From Flavobacteriales bacterium (GTDB lineage: Bacteria; Bacteroidota; Bacteroidia; Flavobacteriales_F; PHOS-HE28): a stretch of DNA of 64,000 bases. Each line of letters begins with the position of its first letter. The first letter of the stretch is position 1. Below the pieces are notes generated by a model. It was given only the letters and a program-made list of their open reading frames with translations, was not told the DNA's origin and ran no database searches. Below are positions 25,012 through 33,502 of this stretch, piece after piece. The position numbers and the translations under genes were made by a program. The stretch lies in contig CP064979.1 of assembly GCA_016699575.1 (NCBI GenBank), positions 2,976,001 through 3,040,000 of the forward strand. The letters run 5' to 3'.

Positions 25012-26706
25012 TCATGTCGAGCGGAGTTGTTGGAAGTACTCGCGCAACACCTTGGGTGAGGTATGCGCGTCGGTGGTGATGTGGAGAACAGCAGGGCGTT
25101 CGTGTACCGCGTACAACTTGTCGAGCCCAGCTTCCAACGAGGCTTGGTCATTGGCGTGGCAGTACGGCAGGTCGTAGCTCTTCACCAGCCTCTCAATGTT
25201 ACGGGTGTGCGGTGCCTCGAACCACTTGAGCAGTTCGGGGTCCTTGTCAGGCCCATCGATGTAGCGGAAGATGTTGCCGCCACCGTTGTCGATGACGATG
25301 ATCTTCAGGTGAGGCGACAGGTGCTCATTCCAGAACGCATTGCTGTCGTAGCAGAAGGCGGTGTCGCCGGTGATGAGAGTGGTGGTTTTCTGTAATGCGA
25401 ATGCCGCGCCGACCGCGGTGCTCGTGCAGCCATCGATGCCGCTCGTGCCACGGTTACTGAACCAACGGATGCCACGCACCCGATCGAAGAGCTGCACGTA
25501 GCGCGCGGGCGTGCTGTTCGCCACGTGCACGTCGCTGTCGCCGGGGATACGATCGTTGAGCGTGTTGAACACGGTAAGGTCACAGAACGGCGCCGAGGCA
25601 ACGATGCGGTTGTGCAGGCCCCGTGTGCGTTGGTCCACCATACGCCAGGCCTCGCCGTAGATGCTCTCGTTCCCTTGTGCGCCGTTCATTACTTGGGCGA
25701 AGAAGATCTCCGGGTTCACGGCAATGTCGTGCGTCAAGCTCTGGTATGTGTCGTAGTGCCGTTGGCCCACGTCCACGTTCCAGTGCTGTTCCGGTCGCCA
25801 CTTGCGGAGCAGGGTCTTCACGCGTTTGCTCACGATCGCACCACCGAAGGTGATGAGCAGGTCCGGCTTCAGGTCGGCTTCATTGCTATCGTTCACACCT
25901 TCAATTGCACGGTCGATGCAACCGATGAACGCGGGGTCTTCAAGGTTGCTGGTCGCTTCCGTGTGCACTGAAACCTGCGGCAAGGCTGCAAGCCTTTGGA
26001 GTTGCGCCTTGAGCCCCTCGCTCCACAGTCCTTGGCCGGCGAGCACCAGCACCTTTTTCCGTGCGCTCACCTGTCCGATGAGCCAGCGGGCATGGTCCGG
26101 GAGGATGAACGGCTCGGTCATCACCGGCGCGATCAGTCTGGACGGGCGTCCCGCCTGTCCATCCCCGACCATGCCATACAGCGGCTCTGCGAACGGTACG
26201 TTAACATGCACCGGTCCCGGCACGGGCAGCAATGTGGCATCGATGGCTTCGTTGATCAAGCGCCCGCAATGCCAGCGGGAAAGCGGATCAGAGGTGATCC
26301 GCGGCAACTGCACGCTGCGCTTCATGTGCAAGGCGAGCACGCCCTGTTGCCGGATGGCCTGGCCCTCGCCTTGGTCCACCCATTCCTCGGGCCGGTCAGC
26401 CGTGATCACGAGCAGGGGCACTCGCTGGTAGAATGCTTCTGCTATCGCTGGTCCGTAGTTCAGCACGGCACTACCACTGGTGCAAATGAGCGCCACCGGC
26501 GCATGCAGCTGCTGGGCCATGCCCAATGCGAAGAAGGCAGCACTGCGCTCGTCGATCACTTGAAGGCATTGCATGCCCTCCTGCCCGTTGAACGCTACGA
26601 CCAGTGGTGCACTGCGCGAACCCGGACTGATCACGGCATGGCGGACTCCTTTCGCGAAGCAAAGCCGCGCGAGCTCTGCGGCGGCGAAGTGGTCGCTTGT
26701 TGCCAT
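25012..26706 (-). CDS. menD: SEPHCHC synthase (2-succinyl-5-enolpyruvyl-6-hydroxy-3-cyclohexene-1-carboxylate synthase)
   Basis: 564 residues, a thiamine-diphosphate enzyme joining isochorismate and 2-oxoglutarate. It has an N-terminal pyrimidine-binding domain (GSRSAPLVVAF, DERSAAFFALGMAQ), a central domain, and a C-terminal PP domain with the Mg/ThDP motif (around IDNGGGNIFRY and the preceding ITGDTAFCYDSN). MenD-specific SRGTSGIDG appears as NRGTSGIDG. A -7 box (TACATTCG) lies 7 nt before the ATG, so the operon probably has an internal promoter here. Confidence 0.92.
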   Translation of the reverse strand: MATSDHFAAAELARLCFAKGVRHAVISPGSRSAPLVVAFNGQEGMQCLQVIDERSAAFFALGMAQQLHAPVALICTSGSAVLNYGPAIAEAFYQRVPLLVITADRPEEWVDQGEGQAIRQQGVLALHMKRSVQLPRITSDPLSRWHCGRLINEAIDATLLPVPGPVHVNVPFAEPLYGMVGDGQAGRPSRLIAPVMTEPFILPDHARWLIGQVSARKKVLVLAGQGLWSEGLKAQLQRLAALPQVSVHTEATSNLEDPAFIGCIDRAIEGVNDSNEADLKPDLLITFGGAIVSKRVKTLLRKWRPEQHWNVDVGQRHYDTYQSLTHDIAVNPEIFFAQVMNGAQGNESIYGEAWRMVDQRTRGLHNRIVASAPFCDLTVFNTLNDRIPGDSDVHVANSTPARYVQLFDRVRGIRWFSNRGTSGIDGCTSTAVGAAFALQKTTTLITGDTAFCYDSNAFWNEHLSPHLKIIVIDNGGGNIFRYIDGPDKDPELLKWFEAPHTRNIERLVKSYDLPYCHANDQASLEAGLDKLYAVHERPAVLHITTDAHTSPKVLREYFQQLRST

Positions 26707-26713
26707 CGGGCCG

Positions 26714-26721
26714 CGAATGTA
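26714..26721 (-). promoter_or_regulatory. -7 box (TACATTCG) for menD
   Basis: TAnnTTCG, 7 nt before the menD ATG and within 20 nt of the menF stop. Confidence 0.5.
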
Positions 26722-26725
26722 CCGG

Positions 26726-27826
26726 CTACTTCAGGGCGGCAATGGGAGCCAGCCAGGTGCGCGCCTTCTCCTCCGTTTCGCGCAGCTCTTTGTCCGGGTC
26801 GGACGCTGCCGTGATGCCCGCACCGGCATGGATGGTCGCCGTCCCTTCGGCATGCTGCAGGCAACGGATGTTCACAAAGAGCTGACCATCACGCACAGAG
26901 CGCCATGGCCCCCAAAAGCCGGCGTACAACCCTCGTTGCACGGGTTCGTTGGCCAGAATGAAGGACATTGCTTCACTCCTCGGTGTTCCGCAGACGGCCG
27001 GTGTCGGGTGCAGCTCGCGGACCAAGGATGCAGGAGAACGATCACCGACGGGGGCTGACACGGTGGTGAGCAGATGTGCCACCGGGCCTGCGGTCACCAC
27101 GTTCGGTCCGTTCGTGTTCACATCGGTGTAGCCTGTTGCACGGAAGGCCCCCACAACACCCGCGGTGACCATTGCTTGCTCTTCGCGCTCTTTGCTGCCC
27201 CATGCGCCTACTTCATCGTTGAACGTTCGGACCGGAACCGTACCGGCTAGACTGTCCACTCTGATCCGGTCTTGGGATACGTTGATCAGACGCTCAGGAG
27301 AAGCACCCAGCCAAGTGCCGTGTTCTGGAAGCGACACCAGAGCCACCAGCACTTCCGGTGAGGACTGTAGGGCGTGTGCGAAGAGATCGGGAAGCTGCTC
27401 GGGGGCAAGGTCCACTTGTTGCGCGCGGGACAACACCACTTTGGCCATGCTGCCGTGGGCCATGCGCTTCTTGGCAGAATCCACGCTCTCGGTGAAGATG
27501 GAGCTTGCATCCGCCGGAACAACCTGTTCGTGTTGATGCAGTTCGTTGGTGCCCAGGCAATCGGTCAAAGCAGGATCTGCATCAGCCGCGCTCCCACTTA
27601 GAATGCGCACATCGGGAGCGATCCCCAATGGACCACGGGGATCGGCCACGAAAGGCATCACCAGGAACCGGTTGACCATGGCATCCAGTGCCTCCCACGA
27701 TATGCGTTCGGTCTCCGGTTGATGTTGCACCCACAGCTCAATGGGACCGTGAGGCGCGCGGAAAGCAGCGAACGTCAATCGGCGCTTGAGGCATACATCA
27801 AGGAGGTGCCGGAATGACCGCGTCAT
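26726..27826 (-). CDS. menF: isochorismate synthase
   Basis: 366 residues of the chorismate-binding family (isochorismate synthase/anthranilate synthase I). Conserved C-terminal motifs include VALVSLPEHGTWLGASPERLI, the LAGTVPV region, VRELHPTPAVCGTPR and RGLYAGFWGPW. It makes isochorismate from chorismate, the entry step to menaquinone. The N-terminal 80 residues are divergent, as is common in this family. It overlaps the preceding thioesterase gene by 4 nt (ATGA). Confidence 0.9.
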   Translation of the reverse strand: MTRSFRHLLDVCLKRRLTFAAFRAPHGPIELWVQHQPETERISWEALDAMVNRFLVMPFVADPRGPLGIAPDVRILSGSAADADPALTDCLGTNELHQHEQVVPADASSIFTESVDSAKKRMAHGSMAKVVLSRAQQVDLAPEQLPDLFAHALQSSPEVLVALVSLPEHGTWLGASPERLINVSQDRIRVDSLAGTVPVRTFNDEVGAWGSKEREEQAMVTAGVVGAFRATGYTDVNTNGPNVVTAGPVAHLLTTVSAPVGDRSPASLVRELHPTPAVCGTPRSEAMSFILANEPVQRGLYAGFWGPWRSVRDGQLFVNIRCLQHAEGTATIHAGAGITAASDPDKELRETEEKARTWLAPIAALK

Positions 27827-28242
27827 GCCCGCCGCTCAATGACCAGGTTGGTCAATCGGCACAACGCCACCAACGCTCCCTGTTCATCCTCCACGCGGAT
27901 GTCCCAGACATGGGTTGTTCGTCCTTTGTGCGCCAGTCTGCCGATGGCTTTCACCAAGCCGGAACGCACGCCACGCAGGTGGTTCGCGTTCACTTCAATG
28001 CCCACCACGGCATGCCGCTCACGGTCGATGAGCATATAGCTGCCCGTGCTGCCAAGCGATTCGGCCAGTGCTGCCGTGGCCCCACCGTGCAGAAGGCCCA
28101 TGGGTTGGTGCGTGCGCGGCTCAACCGGCATGGTCGCGCAGAACGTTCCTGGTTCACCCGCAACAAAACGGATACCCAGCGCGCTGATCATGCAGTGGGC
28201 ACTGATTGCGTTGGCTTGCTCGATCTCTTCTGAAGTGAACAT
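27823..28242 (-). CDS. hotdog-fold thioesterase, probable DHNA-CoA hydrolase
   Basis: 139 residues of the PaaI/YdiI-type hotdog family. The signature HGGATAALAESLGSTGSY (about 51-68) carries the catalytic Glu, and PRTHQPMGLLHGG precedes it. YdiI/MenI-type members hydrolyse 1,4-dihydroxy-2-naphthoyl-CoA, the step between MenB and MenA, and its place as first gene of the men operon strongly supports that role. I take the ATG at 28242; an in-frame upstream extension runs into the divergent regulator gene. A -7-like box TATGTTTA lies 13 nt upstream. Confidence 0.82.
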   Translation of the reverse strand: MFTSEEIEQANAISAHCMISALGIRFVAGEPGTFCATMPVEPRTHQPMGLLHGGATAALAESLGSTGSYMLIDRERHAVVGIEVNANHLRGVRSGLVKAIGRLAHKGRTTHVWDIRVEDEQGALVALCRLTNLVIERRA

Positions 28243-28282
28243 GCTTTTCGGTGGGTAAACATAGCCGCACCACCTTTGCACC
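28243..28282. promoter_or_regulatory. divergent promoter region of the men operon and a response regulator
   Basis: Only 40 nt separate the two divergent starts. The minus strand has TATGTTTA (28256-28263) for the men operon. The plus strand has CACCTTTG (28271-28278), 4 nt before the regulator ATG. The two promoters must overlap, so the regulator could directly influence the men genes. Confidence 0.5.
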
Positions 28283-28984
28283 ATGCCCGCTATTGCACCC
28301 GGCCGCTTGTTGCTTGTGGAAGATGAACCCTCACTGCGGAGCACGCTGAAATTGAACTTGAAACTGGATGGCTATGAGGTGACCACTGCAGCTGATGGCG
28401 CAGAAGCCTTGGCTCGTGTGCGAGGTGCTCGTTTCGACCTGGTCGTCCTCGATGTGATGTTGCCCGAAGTGGACGGTTTCACGGTGTGCGAGACCATGCG
28501 GGTGGAAGGGAACACGACGCCGGTGCTGTTCCTCACTGCACGGAACGCCCCGGCAGATCGCATCAGGGGCCTGAAGACCGGCGATGATCACCTGGCCAAG
28601 CCGTTCGAATTGGAGGAGCTGCTCTTACGGGTGAGGAAGCTGCTTGCCCGTGCAGGCGGAGAGCGCCGGTCGGTTGTGGAGGACACTTACAACTTCTCCG
28701 GTCATTCCATCAATTTCAAGGGATATTCGCTCACGGACAGGGAGGGAGGACTTCACCCACTGAGCAAGCGCGAGGCTATGCTCTTGCGGCTACTGGTAGA
28801 GCGCAAAGGCGAAGTGGTGAGCCGTGAGGAGATCCTGCAGAAGGTTTGGGGCTACGACGTCTTCCCCAGCACCCGCACGATCGACAACTTCATCCTCAAT
28901 TTCAGGAAGTATGTCAAGGACGACCCCAAGGCTCCCCGGCATTTCCATTCCATCCGCGGGGTTGGCTACCGGTTCACGGAGTAG
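28283..28984 (+). CDS. OmpR/PhoB-family response regulator, orphan
   Basis: 233 residues. The receiver domain (about 8-120) has the acidic pair Glu13-Asp14, the phosphoacceptor Asp57 (VVLDVMLP), Thr85 and Lys106. The usual GADDYLxKPF is GDDHLAKPF here, one residue shorter. The C-terminal winged-helix domain (about 150-233) reads LSKREAMLLRLLVERKGEVV, with the recognition helix near SRTIDNFILNFRKY and the GVGYRF end. No histidine kinase gene lies nearby. It is divergent from the men operon and followed by a terminator. Confidence 0.9.
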   Translation: MPAIAPGRLLLVEDEPSLRSTLKLNLKLDGYEVTTAADGAEALARVRGARFDLVVLDVMLPEVDGFTVCETMRVEGNTTPVLFLTARNAPADRIRGLKTGDDHLAKPFELEELLLRVRKLLARAGGERRSVVEDTYNFSGHSINFKGYSLTDREGGLHPLSKREAMLLRLLVERKGEVVSREEILQKVWGYDVFPSTRTIDNFILNFRKYVKDDPKAPRHFHSIRGVGYRFTE

Positions 28985-29102
28985 ATTTTTTTGACCTCGG
29001 GCGGCAACCCTGTTCTGAGGAGGGCGTCTTCCCATTGTTCGCGGGCAAGGGCGATCCTCCGAACCCGCGATCGGTTCCATCAATTTTTCCTTGCAGGTAC
29101 CG

Positions 29103-29136
29103 ACAGGGGCTCCATCCGGGCCCCTGTTCGGTTTTC
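29103..29136 (+). terminator. hairpin terminator after the response regulator
   Basis: An 8-bp stem (ACAGGGGC / GCCCCTGT, 9-nt loop) followed by TCGGTTTTC, about 120 nt after the stop. Confidence 0.65.
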
Positions 29137-29179
29137 TGACCTGTCGTTCATCATGGTGGCGCCCCCCAGCGGACCCCAG

Positions 29180-29187
29180 TACATTTG
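29180..29187 (+). promoter_or_regulatory. -7 box (TACATTTG) for the giant secreted protein
   Basis: A perfect TAnnTTTG, 73 nt before the ATG at 29261. This leader is long compared with most genes in the window. Confidence 0.5.
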
Positions 29188-29260
29188 CCCGCCGGGAGTC
29201 AGCACGCGGGGTCTGTGTGCAGGAACCCTTGGTCATGTGGCCCGTAAACGGCACAATATC

Positions 29261-32200
29261 ATGCAGTTGAGCACCGTGCACAGCCTGTTCCGTTCGCTTG
29301 CCTTGGCTTGCACATGTGCGGCGTCTTCCTTGTCCCTTGAGAGCAGAGCGCAGCTTCCCGGCATGCAGCACCAGTTGCTGCTCGATCAGGTGAGCAATCC
29401 GAGCAGTGTGGCCGTTCTCCCGGACAACAGGATGCTGGTTGCCACCCTTGGGGGTGTGGTCTTCATCACCAGCCCCATCGATCAGCCTCCGTTGGACCTG
29501 TCCATCTACATGGCGTTGTCCAACATCAACTTCACTGCCGAGCACGGCCTGGCTGAACTCGTGTTGGACCCTGACTTTGCCAACAACGGCTACTTCTACA
29601 TCTACTACAGCACCTTCGCCAACAAGAACCGGGTTTCGCGGTTCATCCACCACGACAGCGTGGCTGATCTGAGCGATGAGTTCGTCGTCTGGGAAACGGT
29701 TGCTCCGTTCAGCGATTGTTGTCATACGGGTGGCGCTCTGAACATCACCCCTGATGGGAAGATCCTCCTTGCGGTCGGTGACGATTTCACGCCTGCTCTT
29801 GCACAGAGCACGTCAAGTCCCTACGGCAAGGTCCATCGCTTCAACACCGATGGCACGGTACCCGCCGACAATCCGTACTACGATGCCACGCCCGGGCTGT
29901 TCAACGCGAACGGCGCGCTCAAGACCATTTACAGCATGGGCTTGCGCAGCCCTTTCCGCGGTGCATACGATGCGGTGAACGCCCGCTTCTACGTCAGCGA
30001 AGTGGGCGGCAACGATATCAATGTGTCCTGGGAGGACCTTCATCTCTGCACGCCAGCGGCCAACTTCGGCTGGCCAGCCTGTGGTGATGGTGGCAGGGGC
30101 ATTGGGGGAGACTGCTTGGACCCGGCATTCAGCGACCCCGTGTTCACATACCAGCACAACGGCGTAGGTGCATCCATCATGGCGGGCTTTGTCTATGACG
30201 GGACCATGTTCGGTCCGGCCTACGAAGGCAAGTTGTTCTACGCGGACTACGTGAGGAATTGGATCCGCTGCTTGACGCTTGCGCCGAATGGATCCGTGAT
30301 CGGGGACGAGGTGTTCCTGGACCCCGATTCGATGGGCGGGGTGGAGCCGCAGAGCGTGGTGAAGCTCCTTCAGGGACCCGATGGCTCGCTCATCTATGTA
30401 TCGTTCGCTGATGGTATTGGTGGGCTTACAGGGTCGGTTCACAGGATCTTCATCGCCCCCGACTATTCACCCGTTTGCGGTACCATTTCAGCAACGCCCC
30501 AAAACGACCCTGGTCCGACCGTGCAAGTGCAGTTCAATGCTTCCGCCACCGATCCTGAAGGTCTGCCGCTCACCTACACATGGGCGTTCGGTGATGGGTC
30601 GGGAACGTTCGTTGGCGCAGCGCAAACGCACACTTTCAATGGGGAAGGCGTGTACGAGGCCATCGTGGTGGTAAGCGACGGAAACAGCAGCACCGTGTGC
30701 GAAGCGCCGCCGATCACCGTCGGGATCCCTCCTACGGTCCAGATCATTTCTCCCGCGAACGGTTCGTTCTTCCAAGCTGGGCAGGTGGTGGAGTTCACGG
30801 CGCTTGCAACGGATGACGAACCGGTGCCACCGACGACCTACGTGTGGACCGTGCAGTTCCAACACGATGCCCACACGCACCCGGAAGCCGGTGCGAGCGG
30901 CGGCGCAACGTTCGACCTGGTGGTGCCAACGGACGGCCACGGCTTCAGTGGGAACACATGGTACCGGGTGACGGTCACTGTCACCGATGCCGATGGCATC
31001 CAAGCTTCCACGTCGATCGAGGTTTTTCCACTGAAGGTCCAACTGGGGATCCAAACCGTGCCGCAAGGGCTGGAAGTGATCGTTGAAGGCTTGCCATTGG
31101 TCGCGCCTTCGATGCTGGATCATGCAGTGGGCAGTAAACTCGTGGTGAGCGTACCGCTCTCAACACAATGCTTCAATGGCGTGAGCTACGCCTTCACCGG
31201 GTGGAGCGATGGCGGCGCCTTGACGCACGAGTACACCGTTGGCGACGCCAATGCTACGCTCACCGCCTTTTACACGCCCGTGGGTGCTTGCGGAGAGTGC
31301 GGGCACGCGTTGTCCTTCGATGGTGCCGACGATCTGGTGTCTTTCACCCCGTTCACCATCGTGGGCGATTTCACGCTCGAGTTCTGGATGAACGCTGCAG
31401 CTGGTTTGAGCTCCGCGGACGCCATCGTTGGAAACAACAGTGATTTCTCGCTGGACCTGGACAACGGTAGGATCCGCTTTTTCAAGGTGGCCGATCGGTT
31501 GACCGGCTCCCAGCAGGTCATCCCCGGTCAGTGGCATCACTATGCGATCACACGTGCGGGCAACGCGCTGAAGCTTTATGTGGACGGTGTTCAGGACGTT
31601 GCCGCAAGCGCTTCACCGTTCACGGGCACCATTTGGTCGCACGCCTTGGGCAAAGGCGCGTTCGCCGGTTCCTTCAATGGTGAACTCGATGAAATGCGGT
31701 TGTGGAACAATGCGCGATCGGCAGCGTTGATCGCGGCGAACCGGAACGGTCCTGTGGACCCTGCCTCCAATGGGCTGGTGGGTTATTGGTCTTTCGATGC
31801 CTTGCCTGTTCAGCAGGAAGTGAGCGACCATTCCCAGGCTGGCCGCAACGGTGTTCGCGGGTACACCGCCAGCACCGAGAGCAGCGATCCGTCCGCGGTG
31901 CTGTCCAACGGGCCCATGTCCCAGCACTGCCCGCGCGCCAAGTCGTTCATGTTGCGTACCTATTTGCAAGGTCCGTACGACACCAACGCGGGACTTATGC
32001 GCGACGATCTCCGTGCAACGGGAGCCCTGCCCTTCACGGAGCCGTACACCCAGCTTGGATTCCTGCGCGCGGGCACGACAGGCGAATCGACGGCCCCTGG
32101 TGTGCTTGCCGTGAACGGACCGGATGCGATCGTGGATTGGGTCCTGCTCGAGTTCCGTTCAGCCGTCAACCCCGCCGTTGTCGTCGCCACGCATGCGCTG

Positions 32201-32674
32201 CTCCTTCAACGGGATGGGGACCTCATTTCGCCCAGTGGCCAATGGCCGGTGATGCTGCCAGTTGAAGAACCGGCCTATTATGTCGCTTTGCGGCACCGGA
32301 ACCACTTCGGAGTGATGACCGCCGCACCCGTGGCAATGGACGGTTCAGTGGCCCTTGTCGACTTCACCTCGACAGGTCAGACCGTATACGGCACGAACGC
32401 GTTGACCTCCGAGGGGGGGGTATTGCTCCAGTGGGCGGGCAACACTACTTTGGACGCGCTGCTGAAGTACGTAGGCATGTCGAACGACCGCGATCCGATC
32501 CTGCAAGCCATCGGGGGGAACGTTCCCACGGCTGTGGTGAACGCCTACTCCGTTTGTGATGTGAACTTGGACGGAGCGGTGAAGTACGCCGGTGCCGCTA
32601 ACGACCGCGACCCCATTCTCGTAAACATCGGTGGCTCCATCCCCACCAACGTCGGCCACGAACAACTACCGTAA
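29261..32674 (+). CDS. giant secreted glucose/sorbosone dehydrogenase-like protein with PKD, LamG and dockerin-like C-terminus
   Basis: 1137 residues. Signal peptide about 1-29 (ending SRA). Residues about 30-385 form a PQQ-dependent sugar dehydrogenase-type beta-propeller (HGLAELVLDPDFANNGYFY, the SPFRGA region, NFGWPACGDG). PKD/Ig-like domains follow (about 400-590), then a LamG-like domain (about 680-840: FTLEFWMNA, GQWHHYAITR, GELDEMRLWN). A Bacteroidota-type C-terminal region follows (HRNHFGVMTA). The last 75 residues hold two tandem repeats ending NDRDPIL.. IGG, the second with the calcium-loop motif DVNLDG. There is no T9SS sorting domain, which is unusual for a protein of this type. 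The frame runs open 270 nt upstream, but only this ATG gives a signal peptide. Confidence 0.78.
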   Translation: MQLSTVHSLFRSLALACTCAASSLSLESRAQLPGMQHQLLLDQVSNPSSVAVLPDNRMLVATLGGVVFITSPIDQPPLDLSIYMALSNINFTAEHGLAELVLDPDFANNGYFYIYYSTFANKNRVSRFIHHDSVADLSDEFVVWETVAPFSDCCHTGGALNITPDGKILLAVGDDFTPALAQSTSSPYGKVHRFNTDGTVPADNPYYDATPGLFNANGALKTIYSMGLRSPFRGAYDAVNARFYVSEVGGNDINVSWEDLHLCTPAANFGWPACGDGGRGIGGDCLDPAFSDPVFTYQHNGVGASIMAGFVYDGTMFGPAYEGKLFYADYVRNWIRCLTLAPNGSVIGDEVFLDPDSMGGVEPQSVVKLLQGPDGSLIYVSFADGIGGLTGSVHRIFIAPDYSPVCGTISATPQNDPGPTVQVQFNASATDPEGLPLTYTWAFGDGSGTFVGAAQTHTFNGEGVYEAIVVVSDGNSSTVCEAPPITVGIPPTVQIISPANGSFFQAGQVVEFTALATDDEPVPPTTYVWTVQFQHDAHTHPEAGASGGATFDLVVPTDGHGFSGNTWYRVTVTVTDADGIQASTSIEVFPLKVQLGIQTVPQGLEVIVEGLPLVAPSMLDHAVGSKLVVSVPLSTQCFNGVSYAFTGWSDGGALTHEYTVGDANATLTAFYTPVGACGECGHALSFDGADDLVSFTPFTIVGDFTLEFWMNAAAGLSSADAIVGNNSDFSLDLDNGRIRFFKVADRLTGSQQVIPGQWHHYAITRAGNALKLYVDGVQDVAASASPFTGTIWSHALGKGAFAGSFNGELDEMRLWNNARSAALIAANRNGPVDPASNGLVGYWSFDALPVQQEVSDHSQAGRNGVRGYTASTESSDPSAVLSNGPMSQHCPRAKSFMLRTYLQGPYDTNAGLMRDDLRATGALPFTEPYTQLGFLRAGTTGESTAPGVLAVNGPDAIVDWVLLEFRSAVNPAVVVATHALLLQRDGDLISPSGQWPVMLPVEEPAYYVALRHRNHFGVMTAAPVAMDGSVALVDFTSTGQTVYGTNALTSEGGVLLQWAGNTTLDALLKYVGMSNDRDPILQAIGGNVPTAVVNAYSVCDVNLDGAVKYAGAANDRDPILVNIGGSIPTNVGHEQLP

Positions 32675-32684
32675 CCCCATCAAC

Positions 32685-33452
32685 ATGTTGAAGCATAAAC
32701 TCCTCGCCGTTCTGGGTCTTCTGCCGGCCGGTCTCATGGCGCAGAGCCAGGTGGACATCGGCATCTACAACAACCGCGACGGACAGGTCGAAGTGCGCCT
32801 GCGTCCGCAGGAGAACTTCAATGGGATCCTCTCCAGCGTGGTGTTCACCCTGCGTTGGGACAAGAACAGCGGCGCAACCCTTGGGGACATTGCCCAGGAA
32901 CAGGACATGGTAGGTGCCATCAATATGAACGCCAGTGGCGCGGTGCGTGAGAACGGCAACTACAACTACCAGGTGTTCGCGGGCTTCGGTTTCTCGCCCA
33001 TGAGCGATGCCGGTCTTGCCCTTGAGGCGGGCAAGGAGATCACCTTGGCGGTGGTTCCCGTGAGCGGCAAAGCCGAGATCGAACTGGTGAACGACGCTTG
33101 GACCGGTGAGCTCGCCAACAACGGCGATTACTATGTCTCGCTCGGCGGCCAGGACCGCACGGGCCTCATCTACAAGGATCTTGCGAGCGCGGCGGATACG
33201 GACGGGACCGTGGTCATTCGGCCGAACCCGAACGATGGCTTGTTCAGCTTCCAGTTCACCGTGCTTGAGCCGACGGATCTGCAGGTTGAGATCGTGAACG
33301 CCCTTGGCCAGGTGGTCTTCACGGAGCGTCAGGCGAAATTCGTTGGCGCTTATCGCAAGGAGATGGACCTGACGGCGCAGAGCAACGGGGTCTACTACTT
33401 GAAGGTGACCCGCAACGGGGAGCAGAGCGTGCACAAGGTGGTGTACCGCTGA
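32685..33452 (+). CDS. T9SS type A protein, possible cohesin-like partner of the upstream protein
   Basis: 255 residues. Signal peptide MLKHKLLAVLGLLPAGLMAQ (1-20). The body (about 22-165) is a beta-sandwich with the cohesin-like pattern of a hydrophobic strand FNGILSSVVFTLRW after a repeated DIGIYNN/EVRLRP strand pair. The C-terminal tag (about 178-255) has IRPNPNDG and NALGQVV, a T9SS type A signal. The ATG lies 10 nt after the stop of the giant protein, so both are made together. It may carry the upstream protein to the surface. The cohesin resemblance is weak and by eye. Confidence 0.75.
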   Translation: MLKHKLLAVLGLLPAGLMAQSQVDIGIYNNRDGQVEVRLRPQENFNGILSSVVFTLRWDKNSGATLGDIAQEQDMVGAINMNASGAVRENGNYNYQVFAGFGFSPMSDAGLALEAGKEITLAVVPVSGKAEIELVNDAWTGELANNGDYYVSLGGQDRTGLIYKDLASAADTDGTVVIRPNPNDGLFSFQFTVLEPTDLQVEIVNALGQVVFTERQAKFVGAYRKEMDLTAQSNGVYYLKVTRNGEQSVHKVVYR

Positions 33453-33472
33453 TTATTCATCTTGAGGATCCG

Positions 33473-33502
33473 GCGGGGGCTTTCGGGCCCCCGCTTCATT
33501 TT
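33473..33502. terminator. bidirectional hairpin terminator between converging genes
   Basis: An 8-bp stem GCGGGGGC / GCCCCCGC (loop TTTCGG) followed by TTCATTTTC, between the T9SS gene at 32685 and addB. It ends on the addB stop. Confidence 0.8.
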
